From: a marine gamma proteobacterium HTCC2143
GTDB lineage: Bacteria > Pseudomonadota > Gammaproteobacteria > Pseudomonadales > Dasaniaceae
DNA: 64,000 nucleotides
Assembly: GCA_000169075.1 (NCBI GenBank)
Contig: AAVT01000001.1
Location: 434,001 to 498,000, forward strand
Direction: 5' to 3'
Below, piece by piece: positions 17,971 to 26,406 of this stretch. The first letter of the stretch is position 1. Each line of letters opens with the position of its first letter. A program made the position numbers and the translations under genes. The notes beneath the pieces were generated by a model. The model was not told where the DNA came from. It saw only the letters and a program-made list of their open reading frames with translations, and did no database searches.

Positions 17971-20187
17971 TTACTCTGCTCCGTCGATCATAAGGTCCAC
18001 TAACGACATCAAGTCGCCATCGGTGCAATCGCCACAGCCGCCGCGCGCCGGCATTTCTCCAACCCCATTAATAGTCCGCTGATATAACGCGCCTACGCCT
18101 GCCTTGAGGCGAGGAGCCCAACTGTCTGTATCACCGGGTTTTGGCGCACCATGGACCGAACCCGAGTGGCAAGTGGCGCAAACCTGCCCATACAGTTGCG
18201 CCACCCTGAGCATATCCGGGCGCCGCAATTGGTCATTTGCGGATAGCTCTTTTTTGTTCACTTTTAGATTGCCATCGATTGCGAGTGCAATAATCTTGGC
18301 GTCGGTAGCCCCTCCGACAGCGACGCTGATATATTGTTTACCTTCAGCCAAATATGACATGGGTGCACCATTTGGCGCTGCGGGCAGTTCGATTTCATGC
18401 ACCAGAGCACCGCTGCTTTTATCAAGTGCTCTCAACACGGGCCGACCGTTGTCTACAAGTGATGTAAATAACAATGACTTGGTTAACAGCACATGGGTAA
18501 ACGTCTGGTTACCAACCGGACCCGGATCCGCAATACCGGCCGCAATTAACGTCTGCCGCGGACCTTCGCCATTCGGCACCATCCAACTGTGTTCACCGGT
18601 ATTGAGATTAATAGCCGTGATACGCCCATAAGGCGGTTTGATCAAGGGCAAACCTTGAGGGCCACCAAGAAAGGTCATCGTGGAGCGCTCATAACGATAC
18701 TCGGTTTTATCAGGATCTAATGCCGTTAGCCTGAACATTGCCGGAAGTGTCATCGAAGGAATATAAATGGTCGCCGTTGCCGGATCCACCGCGGCACCGG
18801 TCCAGTTAGCCGCCCCACCGTCTGAAGGTAATACCGCAGTACCGTTAAGGGATGGCGGTGTATACAGCGGACCGATATCGTATTTTGAAAGTATTGTTGC
18901 GGCTTCTGATCGCAGTTCAGGCGTAAAATCAATCAACACATCTTCGCTCATACCCTGGCGATCGAAGGGTAAGGGTCTGCTCGGAAAGGGCTGTGTCAGA
19001 GAGGTCTTCTCACCGGGTACTAGGGACTGCGGAACCGGACGTTCCTCGATTGGCCAAACAGGTTCTCCCGTTACCCGGTCGAACACATAAATATGACCTT
19101 GTTTCGAGACTTGCGCCACCGCCTTCACAGCTTTGCCATCAACCACAATATCGACAAGATTAGGGGCTGCGGGAAGGTCATAATCCCAAACACCGTGATG
19201 AATCATCTGAAAGTGCCAGACCCGCTTTCCGGTCGCAGCATCGAGACAAACCAGACTCTCACTGAAAAGGTTGTCCCCCAGTCTCTTGCCACCGTAGAAA
19301 TCGTTGTTCGCTGTGCCGAAGGGCAAATAGACGTAACCGAGCTCCAAATCAGCACTCATTAGCGTCCAAACATTGGCCGCACCGGTATCCGTCCAATCTT
19401 CATCATCCCAAGTATCGGCGCCAAATTCCCCCATCTTGGGTATCGAATGAAAAATCCAGCGCATCTCACCGGTTATAACGTCAAAACCACGCACATGCCC
19501 AGGCGGCATCATCGACCGTTTCTTCGTTCTAAAACCATAAGCCGGCGAATCTTGCACAACTGCTCCCATGACAACAACATCGCCAACTATCATTGGCGCT
19601 GCCGTATTGGAGTAAAGTGCGCGGATAATAGGGCGTCCCAAGCCTATTGTCAGATCAATTTTACCGCCACTGCCAAACGCTGGATCAGGTTTGCCGGTTG
19701 CTGCATCCAGTGACCACAGAAATGCATTGTTAGTGCCCATCAAGATGCGCTTCACATCACCTTTTTCATAATAGGACACACCTCGATGGTTGAAGCCTAT
19801 ATTCGCTGGACGACCGTCAGCCCAAGTCTTGGTATCGAACACCCATATCTGTTCACCACTGGCAGCATCGAGTGCCACCACACTGCCGAGGGAAGTGCTG
19901 GTATACAAAACATCACCCACTTTAATCGGCGTTGATTTGTAAGCTGTCGGCATGAGTTTTGGCCGGGTTTTGATCGCCTCGTTATCCACTGAATTCCAGA
20001 CCCAGCTCAGCCCAAGATTCTTGACAGTGTCCTTATTAATTTGATCAAGGGGAGCGTATTTAGTCGATGCTGGCGAGCTACCATAGCTTGACCAATCGCC
20101 GTTGCTGGATTCAGCAAAACTCGTCGGCGCTGCAATCACCGCAACTACAAGCACCCAGAGCGGCATTTTTATTATTTTTTTCCTCAT
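17971..20187 (-). CDS. PQQ-dependent dehydrogenase with C-terminal cytochrome c domain
   Basis: A 738-residue periplasmic quinoprotein. It begins with a Sec signal peptide (MRKKIIKMPLWVLVVAVIAA, cleavage near SFAES), followed by the eight-bladed beta-propeller: repeated W-motif units such as VALDAASGEQIWVFDTK and AIDPATGE-like blades, of the soluble quinate/glucose-dehydrogenase-like group (GFNHRGVSYY). The last 70 residues form a haem c domain with CATCH (Cys670, Cys673, His674) and a later CGDC. Electrons would pass from substrate to PQQ to haem and on to the respiratory chain. The adjacent-cysteine motif of PQQ alcohol dehydrogenases is absent. Substrate unknown; no pqq biosynthesis genes are in the window. 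Confidence 0.88.
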   Translation of the reverse strand: MRKKIIKMPLWVLVVAVIAAPTSFAESSNGDWSSYGSSPASTKYAPLDQINKDTVKNLGLSWVWNSVDNEAIKTRPKLMPTAYKSTPIKVGDVLYTSTSLGSVVALDAASGEQIWVFDTKTWADGRPANIGFNHRGVSYYEKGDVKRILMGTNNAFLWSLDAATGKPDPAFGSGGKIDLTIGLGRPIIRALYSNTAAPMIVGDVVVMGAVVQDSPAYGFRTKKRSMMPPGHVRGFDVITGEMRWIFHSIPKMGEFGADTWDDEDWTDTGAANVWTLMSADLELGYVYLPFGTANNDFYGGKRLGDNLFSESLVCLDAATGKRVWHFQMIHHGVWDYDLPAAPNLVDIVVDGKAVKAVAQVSKQGHIYVFDRVTGEPVWPIEERPVPQSLVPGEKTSLTQPFPSRPLPFDRQGMSEDVLIDFTPELRSEAATILSKYDIGPLYTPPSLNGTAVLPSDGGAANWTGAAVDPATATIYIPSMTLPAMFRLTALDPDKTEYRYERSTMTFLGGPQGLPLIKPPYGRITAINLNTGEHSWMVPNGEGPRQTLIAAGIADPGPVGNQTFTHVLLTKSLLFTSLVDNGRPVLRALDKSSGALVHEIELPAAPNGAPMSYLAEGKQYISVAVGGATDAKIIALAIDGNLKVNKKELSANDQLRRPDMLRVAQLYGQVCATCHSGSVHGAPKPGDTDSWAPRLKAGVGALYQRTINGVGEMPARGGCGDCTDGDLMSLVDLMIDGAE

Positions 20188-20379
20188 TCTTCACCGACTC
20201 CCAGCTATTCATTAGGGCACTTGAGTCCATCCATCTGACACTGTTTCAGCCGTTAATAGCAAGCCTCTCAGTAGCGCCATTGACTACCACCCTACCGTGT
20301 AAAGGGTTATCTGTCGCTATTGATTGTAAACAAATGTACGATGCGTAAACGATTCCAATCCATATAATAAGAGGTCACC

Positions 20380-21156
20380 ATGGGAAGATTAGACGGAAAA
20401 GTCGCCATTATCACTGGCGGAGCTGGGGGTATTGGCAAGTCTGCCGGGCAAGTTTTTGCGGCTGAAGGCGCTGCAGTATTGCTGGTTGACATGGAAGAGA
20501 CCGCACTTCAGAAAGTCTGCGAAACCATAGCCAGTAATCAGGTGAGTTATTTCGTCGCCGACGTTACTCAATCGTCGGATAATAGGGCGATGGTTGCCTG
20601 TGCTGAACAGCGCTATGGTGGTGTTGACATTTTTATTGCCAATGCAGGTATTGAAGGCGTGATTTGCCCCTTGGTCGACTATGATGAAGCCATGTTTGAT
20701 AAGGTCATCGATGTTAATGTAAAAGGTGTTTTTTTGGGTTTACAGGCAGCAATCCCCGCTATGCAATCTCGGGGGGGCGGCAGTATCGTTATCACCTCAT
20801 CAGTGGCTGGAGTAACCGCTGCACCACAATTAAGTCCCTATGCTGCCAGTAAACATGCTGTCATTGGTATCATGCGAGCGGCCGCTTTAGAGTATGCGGC
20901 GGATAATATCCGCATTAATACCGTCAACCCCTCACCCGTTGAAACTCGAATGATGCGAACGCTGGAAAGCGGTATTGGCGGCGACGATTCGCCTGCGGGT
21001 ATGGCTGCCGCCAAAGAACAGATGGCGGCCACTATTCCAATGCAGCGATATGGTAATCCAGATGAAATAGCGAAGGTTATGTTATTTCTTGCCAGTGACG
21101 ACAGTTCTTGGGTAACCGGTTCAGTCAATATGGCTGACGGCGGCATGACAGCATAG
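20380..21156 (+). CDS. SDR family oxidoreductase (classical)
   Basis: A 258-residue NAD(P)-dependent short-chain dehydrogenase. The cofactor motif GGAGGIG is near residue 13, the NAG motif near residue 88, and the catalytic Ser...Tyr-X3-Lys in SSVAGVTAAPQLSPYAASKHA. The C-terminus AWVTGSVNMADGGMTA-type is typical. An AAGAGGTCACC site precedes the ATG. It is divergent from the PQQ dehydrogenase across 192 bp, and so could share control. Likely an alcohol/ketone interconversion in the catabolic block. Confidence 0.9.
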   Translation: MGRLDGKVAIITGGAGGIGKSAGQVFAAEGAAVLLVDMEETALQKVCETIASNQVSYFVADVTQSSDNRAMVACAEQRYGGVDIFIANAGIEGVICPLVDYDEAMFDKVIDVNVKGVFLGLQAAIPAMQSRGGGSIVITSSVAGVTAAPQLSPYAASKHAVIGIMRAAALEYAADNIRINTVNPSPVETRMMRTLESGIGGDDSPAGMAAAKEQMAATIPMQRYGNPDEIAKVMLFLASDDSSWVTGSVNMADGGMTA

Positions 21157-21226
21157 CAGATCAAGTACTGCAGGTGGTGTCGCTTAAGGCCTCTCTTATA
21201 CAACTCCATCTGCACTTATTAACGGA

Positions 21227-22015
21227 TTAACGCCCTACCCACACTGGCTTTCGTTTCTCTAAAAATGCCCTCCGTGCTTCCTTACTATCCTCACTGTCGA
21301 AAGTCTCCGATAGCCCTTTCAATGCTACTTCTGGAACATCGTCAAAGTTCATATTCTCCATTTCGTACATCAAGTCTCTGGTTCTCTGCAATGCAAGTGG
21401 AGACATTGCTGCAAGTCGATAAGCTAACGCACGGGTCTCCTGGAGAAGGCTGAGATGAGGAACGCAGCGGGTAATCATGCCAAGTCTCTCGGCTTCTTTT
21501 GCAGAAATAGCGCTACCTGTAAGTATCAGTTCAGCCGCTTTCATCCGGCCGATAAGCTTCTGTAAAAACCAGACATGCATCCCTGGAGGACCTGCAAGAT
21601 TGGGCACACCCGGGTAGGCGAAGTCCGCCTCATCGGAAGCAATCACCATGTCGCATAGAAATGCCAGCGTGCAGGCACCCTCACGAGCATAGCCATGAAC
21701 GGCGGCAATAATAGGCTTACTCAAGTTTCTCACTATTTTGACGGTTTCGACATAAAATAGACGTAGGAATTCTTCCATATTGGCAGTGGAGAATGACTCA
21801 AGAAACTTAAGATCAACTCCAGCTGACAAACCCCTGCCATTGCCACACAGTATAATGACTTTTACGAGTGGATCTGCATCCGCCATTTGCAGTGCACGGT
21901 GGTATTCAAGCGTCGAATCTCTGTCGATCAAATTTAAGGGCGGACGATTGAGCCGAATTTCTGCTATGCCCTCGGAAAGAGTGTATATCAGTGTATTAAA
22001 AACGTTAGGCTCCAT
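21227..22015 (-). CDS. Enoyl-CoA hydratase/isomerase family protein lacking both catalytic glutamates
   Basis: A 262-residue crotonase-fold protein. The oxyanion-hole segments are present (GNGRGLSAGVDLKF, and GYAREGACTLAFLCDMVIA), as is the C-terminal LTGSAISAKEAERLGMI. Aligned without gaps to the hydratase pattern GGGCELA...QPE, the two general acid/base glutamates (Glu144 and Glu164 of rat hydratase) are replaced by Thr (GACTLA) and Gly (YPGVP). Hydration by the usual mechanism is thus unlikely; other crotonases act as isomerases, hydrolases or thioesterases with different residues. Cytoplasmic, soluble. It lies convergent to the SDR and divergent from the thiolase-like gene. Confidence 0.85.
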   Translation of the reverse strand: MEPNVFNTLIYTLSEGIAEIRLNRPPLNLIDRDSTLEYHRALQMADADPLVKVIILCGNGRGLSAGVDLKFLESFSTANMEEFLRLFYVETVKIVRNLSKPIIAAVHGYAREGACTLAFLCDMVIASDEADFAYPGVPNLAGPPGMHVWFLQKLIGRMKAAELILTGSAISAKEAERLGMITRCVPHLSLLQETRALAYRLAAMSPLALQRTRDLMYEMENMNFDDVPEVALKGLSETFDSEDSKEARRAFLEKRKPVWVGR

Positions 22016-22219
22016 ATAACGACCTCTCAGTAATAATGTTGTCGGTGCTCATTGGTTTGGCGTATCATTTCTACCAAGTTTACCGACAAGTCATATTGTT
22101 TGCTACGGCATGGCGTTCGCAGCCATGCCTGAATTTTTGATGACCCGATTCGTAGCAACAAGATACTTATGAACACCTCAGCATTGACGCTCAATTACTA
22201 TAAAAACCGAAGGCATATT

Positions 22220-23758
22220 ATGAACGAAGCAAACATACCTGTACTGATAGGCTGCGGCCAATCAACCGATAGGCGCCCACCAGAACTCGGCAGTACTCCT
22301 ATCGAGCTGATGGCAGATGTCGCCAGGAAAGCCGCGGTTGATGCGGGACCAGGGGATGCTTTACTGCAAGCAATCGATGCGATCGTTGTAGCCGGGCTAA
22401 CGGTAGACAGCGGAGAAACCGGCAGTCTGTCGGCGGGTATGATTCGCAATGTACCACAGGCGGTCTGTAATGCGCTTAATATTGATCCCGCCGATAAGAC
22501 TTATACACGCACCGGGGGCAACACCCCGCAAATGGCGGTCAATCGTTATGCAGAGAAAATTTCGCAGGGCGACGCCTCGGCGGTGTTATTAGTCGGTGCC
22601 GAAGCACTCAGCACCATGATTGGCCGATTAAAAAAAGGCCTCGATATGGATGCGTGGACAGACCAAAGCGGTGTCGACCCGAGCATGTTGGGAGAGCCGC
22701 GGGCGGCAGCCAACGATCACGAAATGATCTATAACATTCAGACACCCTCCGTGACCTATCCGATGTTCGAGAACGCCCTGCGAGGGAAGTATGGGCTCAG
22801 CCTGGATGATCACCGCAAAAAGATGGGCGATTTATATCAACGTTTCAATGCTGTAGCCGCCAAAAACCCTTTGTCGTGGTTCCCGACCGCGCGAAATTCG
22901 GAGGAAATTACTACCGCCAGCGACAGCAATCGCTATGTTGGATTTCCGTACACTAAATATCTAAATTCGGTTATCCAGGTGAACATGGGGGCTGCGGTCA
23001 TTTTAACCTCTTTAGCAAAAGCTCGTGAACTAGGTGTCAATGACGACCGAATGGTCTTTCTACACGGTTGCGGCGATGCCAATGATATATGGAACGTCAG
23101 TGAACGAGTAAATTACCACTCGTCGCCCGCGGTCAGACGTATCGGTAAAGAAGCTTTCACTATGGCGGGGAAAACCATCGATGACATGGACTATTTAGAT
23201 ATCTACAGTTGCTTCCCATCGGCGGTGCAAATCGCCTGCGATGAATTGGGCATTGCTCATGATGACGCGCGCGGCCTCACTATCACCGGTGGTCTGCCCT
23301 ACTTCGGTGGACCCGGTAATAACTATGTTATGCATTCTATCGCCACCATGATGGATGTACTGCGCAGTAATCCCGGCAAGTTCGGGATGCTTAACGCCAA
23401 TGGTTGGTTCATCACCAAACACTCGATAGGTATCTATTCAACAACCCCGATCGAAGGTGACTGGCAGCGTAAACAGCCGGCGGACTATCAACAGGCGATT
23501 CTCGACGACACGCATCCTCCTTTCACAGAATCACCGGATGGACAAGGCACCATCGAAACCTACACCGTCCTTCATGGTCGTAAAGGTGTGGAGCGCGCAC
23601 TAGTTATTGGATTACTTGACGATGGCACGCGCTTCATAGCCGAAACTCCCGATGATGAAAAGACGTTGCAGCAAATGATGGATCGAGAAATGCTGGGTAT
23701 GTCGGGAACAGTTACCACCGGGGAGCAGAAAAACTTATTCGTTCCCCTATTCAATTGA
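22220..23758 (+). CDS. Thiolase-like protein (TLP1 type), acetyl-CoA acetyltransferase-related
   Basis: A 512-residue protein in the thiolase superfamily, group with an extra C-terminal OB-like domain (about residues 400-512). Hallmarks are YTRTGGNTPQMAVNRYAEKI, where classical thiolases have their nucleophilic cysteine, then DIYSCFPSAVQIACDELGI and GGLPYFGGPGNNY. No cysteine sits at the expected nucleophile position, as in thiolase-like protein 1 of mycobacteria, so ordinary thiolysis is doubtful. The ATG at 22220 has GAAGG at 8 nt and was preferred over the in-frame ATG at 22169. Divergent from the enoyl-CoA hydratase-like gene; probably part of acyl-CoA or sterol-like metabolism. Confidence 0.82.
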   Translation: MNEANIPVLIGCGQSTDRRPPELGSTPIELMADVARKAAVDAGPGDALLQAIDAIVVAGLTVDSGETGSLSAGMIRNVPQAVCNALNIDPADKTYTRTGGNTPQMAVNRYAEKISQGDASAVLLVGAEALSTMIGRLKKGLDMDAWTDQSGVDPSMLGEPRAAANDHEMIYNIQTPSVTYPMFENALRGKYGLSLDDHRKKMGDLYQRFNAVAAKNPLSWFPTARNSEEITTASDSNRYVGFPYTKYLNSVIQVNMGAAVILTSLAKARELGVNDDRMVFLHGCGDANDIWNVSERVNYHSSPAVRRIGKEAFTMAGKTIDDMDYLDIYSCFPSAVQIACDELGIAHDDARGLTITGGLPYFGGPGNNYVMHSIATMMDVLRSNPGKFGMLNANGWFITKHSIGIYSTTPIEGDWQRKQPADYQQAILDDTHPPFTESPDGQGTIETYTVLHGRKGVERALVIGLLDDGTRFIAETPDDEKTLQQMMDREMLGMSGTVTTGEQKNLFVPLFN

Positions 23759-23807
23759 GTGCTTTAATTCAAAGCTAAAACTGTCATCTACGTAATCGGA
23801 GGTATTC

Positions 23808-23882
23808 ATGGACTGTCTTGATAATCTCAAATCCATTGAGATTCGGTCTCTGGATAAACCTGATTTCGGCCTTGTTCGCTGA
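23808..23882 (+). CDS. 24-residue ORF with strong ribosome-binding site
   Basis: GGAGG lies 5 nt before the ATG at 23808, one of the best Shine-Dalgarno sites in the window. The frame (MDCLDNLKSIEIRSLDKPDF and four more residues) stops after 24 codons. It might be a leader peptide, a true micro-gene, or the stub of a gene lost by deletion. A perfect 8-bp hairpin, AATCTCAA (23823-23830) / TTGAGATT (23836-23843), lies inside it. I do not recognise the sequence. Confidence 0.4.
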   Translation: MDCLDNLKSIEIRSLDKPDFGLVR

Positions 23883-23887
23883 GCCTA

Positions 23888-24193
23888 ATGTTTTTATCAC
23901 TGAGTCAAAGACCCTTTTTTAAACCTTTAAGAAGGGTCTCTGATGATGTTACTGGGTTAGGATCCATCGGTTTTATTTTAGCTTATACTCTCACTCTAGA
24001 GTGTGCAGAAAGGGCCGGTGACAAAACTGACGAATATCGATCACCGAAAACATCTGACATAAAAACGCTAGGAATCGTCGGCATTTCTCTGCACCGTTAT
24101 AATCAACTCTTAAAAAATAACTCCGTAACACATTCAATATCAAAGACATCAGAAAAACTGAAGACGGTATTAAACATTGTTACAGGGAAATAG
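23888..24193 (+). CDS. Uncertain hypothetical ORF (101 aa)
   Basis: An ATG-started frame that begins 5 nt after the stop of the 24-residue ORF and ends 1 nt before the amidohydrolase stop. The product has no hydrophobic segment long enough for a membrane anchor, no recognisable motif, and a lysine/serine-rich tail. No ribosome-binding site is evident. Its N-terminal part overlaps a hairpin. It could be chance or a decayed fragment. Confidence 0.2.
   Translation: MFLSLSQRPFFKPLRRVSDDVTGLGSIGFILAYTLTLECAERAGDKTDEYRSPKTSDIKTLGIVGISLHRYNQLLKNNSVTHSISKTSEKLKTVLNIVTGK
23909..23939. repeat. Inverted repeat / hairpin
   Basis: AGACCCTT (23909-23916) pairs exactly with AAGGGTCT (23932-23939) around a 15-nt T/A-rich loop. 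No T-tract follows on the forward strand, so termination is unproven. It lies downstream of the small 24-residue ORF. Confidence 0.5.
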
Positions 24194-24194
24194 C

Positions 24195-25991
24195 CTATTG
24201 CTGAGTTCGCTGCCGAACCGGAAATAACGTTCCTTCGAAAACAGTTCCATACACTGGAATATCTTTTAACAACTCTAGCTCTACGCTATAAGGGTTTTGC
24301 TGTAAAATTGTAAAGTTTGCAATTTTACCGACCTTTATGCTCCCCAAAGACTCTTCCATTTGCCAAGAATAGGCCGCATTAATAGTGATCGCTCGCAGGG
24401 CTGCGTCTCTCGACAGCGCCAAATCAGCACGTAAAATTTGCCCGCTATTAGTACGTCTTGTTGCGGCGCTCCAGGCCAAAAAAAGCGGGTCAGCGGGAGC
24501 CATTGGCAAATCAGAATGCAGTGAGACCGATATATTCTCCGCTTCAATTGTCGCTAGCCTAACCATGGCGTGAGCTCGCTCTTCACCTAGGCCAAACTCC
24601 CCAAATTTCTCACCGAAACCCGTCACATAATAAGGATTGACGCTAATAATTGCCCCTAACTTTTTCAGCTCACGAATTTGGTCATCGGTAGAATTAGCGA
24701 AATGAACAAGGGTGAACCGATGGTCTTCTCTGGGAAATTCTTGCTGCCGTTTCTTGAGAATTTTAATGATTTCTTCTACGCCTAAATCGCCATTCACATG
24801 AACATGGATCTGGTAACCTTTCTCCCAAAAAATCTTGGTGATCGCCTCAACTTCTTGCGGATTTTGAATCCACTCTCCCTGATGACCGTCAATATAACCC
24901 TCTTTCATTTGCATCAATTGCGAGATAATTGCACCGTCCATCAGTATTTTCACTTGTTTCTCAAAAAAACGAACCTTACCGTTTCCAGGAAAAATTTGAG
25001 TGGATTTTTCCACCTCGGCGGCAACACCCTCCTTGCCTGCACGATAGTAAGGTAGTTTGCTCTCTGGGGTAAAAAATGAGTACATCGGCGTTGAGTCAGC
25101 ACCCAGAATAGCGGTATAAAGTCCAACGGCATCAGGTGGAATATAAGCTCCTGGCTCGTTATAGGCGGTGATCCCTCGCATGTGCAGTAATTCAACCATT
25201 TGCTTCAAACCAAAGACCATTCGCTCGGCGGTAGCGAGATGTTCAAACAGTTTGGGCAGTAAATAGATCATTGATCCACTTTCATAAAAGTGACCTCGTC
25301 TCAAGTCTATTTGCCGTGCCACTGAAGATCCTGTTTTATCAATGTCTTTCTGGGTAATCTGCAGCCGATCAACCATTGCTGAGTTGAGGTAAAATTCATG
25401 AGCCGACCGATGCCACACAGCAATCGGTCGAGTTGCTGATATTCGATCCAATATGTCCCTACTTATTTCACCATGAAAATAACTGTTGTAACCCCATGTC
25501 CATAAAATTTCATCATTTTCATTTTGCACGCTGTCTTTCATTGCTGCTTCAGCATTAGTCAGTGCGCGAATATAGTGCTCATTGCCGAGTACAGCCGGCC
25601 AGACTTTATTAGGAAGCTTCCATTCCTCGGGAGCAATAACTGGGATGCTTAATGTTAATGCAGCGAGTATAGGATGCAAATGCTGTTCAATAAAACCCGG
25701 CATCAGCGTTTTGCCCGCTAAATTGACCTGATCGGAGTTAGGAAATTTTTTATCCGCATCAGCTTTGTCTCCGACAAAAACTATCTTTCCGTCTTTGCTT
25801 GTGACCACCGCCTCGGCTTTTGGTTGCGCCTGCTCCATGGTGATGATGTCACCGCCAGAATAAGTGCTGTAGAGAGCACTGGATTGAATCGAGTCTGCGC
25901 TGATAGCCGTCAAAGAAAAAAGGCTATAACTGAATGCCATGAATAAACTAGCGAGCTGCTTGAAGCACTTATCTTTAGTTTCTTTTTTCAT
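24195..25991 (-). CDS. YtcJ-like amidohydrolase (Amidohydro_3), exported
   Basis: A 598-residue metal hydrolase from the ATG at 25991 (an in-frame TTG at 26027 is less likely). The N-terminus is a Sec signal peptide ending near ISADS. Metal-site motifs are in order: PGFIEQHLHP (H-x-H), a lysine in KILMDGAIISQ, HVHVNGD, LVHFANS, and SLHSDLPMAPADP. The YtcJ-like family hydrolyses C-N bonds of amides or cyclic ureides; most members are uncharacterised. Export to the periplasm fits other such proteins in marine Gammaproteobacteria. It is convergent with the thiolase-like gene; substrate unknown. Confidence 0.85.
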   Translation of the reverse strand: MKKETKDKCFKQLASLFMAFSYSLFSLTAISADSIQSSALYSTYSGGDIITMEQAQPKAEAVVTSKDGKIVFVGDKADADKKFPNSDQVNLAGKTLMPGFIEQHLHPILAALTLSIPVIAPEEWKLPNKVWPAVLGNEHYIRALTNAEAAMKDSVQNENDEILWTWGYNSYFHGEISRDILDRISATRPIAVWHRSAHEFYLNSAMVDRLQITQKDIDKTGSSVARQIDLRRGHFYESGSMIYLLPKLFEHLATAERMVFGLKQMVELLHMRGITAYNEPGAYIPPDAVGLYTAILGADSTPMYSFFTPESKLPYYRAGKEGVAAEVEKSTQIFPGNGKVRFFEKQVKILMDGAIISQLMQMKEGYIDGHQGEWIQNPQEVEAITKIFWEKGYQIHVHVNGDLGVEEIIKILKKRQQEFPREDHRFTLVHFANSTDDQIRELKKLGAIISVNPYYVTGFGEKFGEFGLGEERAHAMVRLATIEAENISVSLHSDLPMAPADPLFLAWSAATRRTNSGQILRADLALSRDAALRAITINAAYSWQMEESLGSIKVGKIANFTILQQNPYSVELELLKDIPVYGTVFEGTLFPVRQRTQQ

Positions 25992-26406
25992 TGAAGTAGA
26001 CCTATTCAAACAGTGAGACAAACACAATATGTCTCAAAAGCATGCTTAATAAAAAACGAATCGATGTAATTTCCAGTGCCAGTCTCCGGCTGGCTATAGC
26101 TTTTATTTTGACAATAACCGTGGGCGGCGATGGATAATAATATTTTTTACTATCGCACAAAACGTTCATAATAATCTGTTTCGACCGCTGCGACCGCGAT
26201 CTGCCCAGCTACTTTCACAATGAGGAAGACTACACCCGCGGTGACGCCGACAGCCTGTTCATTTCGATCCAGGCTTTAGTCGACGGCCTAACGAGTCGGT
26301 CCATGTTCAGCCCCAAGCACTGGTAGGTTTTCAGGCTTTAGCTGCAATTGCAGGCGGGGCTATTTAGCACCGTTTGACGGTATCGCTGTAAGAGTGCTTT
26401 CGATTA
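25992..26406. other. Intergenic region with TetR remnant
   Basis: 415 bp between the amidohydrolase start and the SDR stop, both reverse strand. The forward strand carries a decayed TetR C-terminus (listed separately). A perfect 12-bp palindrome CTGCAATTGCAG lies at 26342-26353. Nothing else is recognisable. Confidence 0.5.
26177..26326 (+). pseudogene. C-terminal remnant of a TetR-type regulator
   Basis: The forward strand has an open frame without a start codon that ends in TAG at 26324-26326. Its translation has the end of a TetR ligand domain: LPSYFHNEEDY...DADSLFISIQALVDGL followed by TSRSMFSPKHW, comparable to the ALVDGLALR..L.P..W endings of TetR proteins. The frame opens after a stop only about 50 nt before 26177, so the helix-turn-helix and most of the gene are missing. 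It points to a deletion or rearrangement beside the amidohydrolase and SDR genes. Confidence 0.5.

Larger units (their letters stand above)
23759..24194. other. Intergenic region with small ORFs and two hairpins
   Basis: 436 bp between the thiolase-like gene and the convergent amidohydrolase. It holds a 24-codon ORF with a strong ribosome-binding site, a hairpin inside that ORF, a second hairpin at 23909-23939, and a 101-codon frame. Each is listed separately. Confidence 0.5.

Noticed and set aside
17886..17984. Short reverse frame reading AYIAGDIVAGIGMALFYK
   Set aside because: It has no start codon, overlaps the PQQ dehydrogenase end in another phase, and matches no family I know.
18104..18631. 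Long open frame (175 codons) on the forward strand inside the PQQ dehydrogenase
   Set aside because: It is fully antisense to a well-supported gene, has no family resemblance and no ribosome-binding site of note.
26342..26353. Palindrome CTGCAATTGCAG
   Set aside because: A single 12-bp palindrome can arise by chance; no second copy or regulator link was seen.
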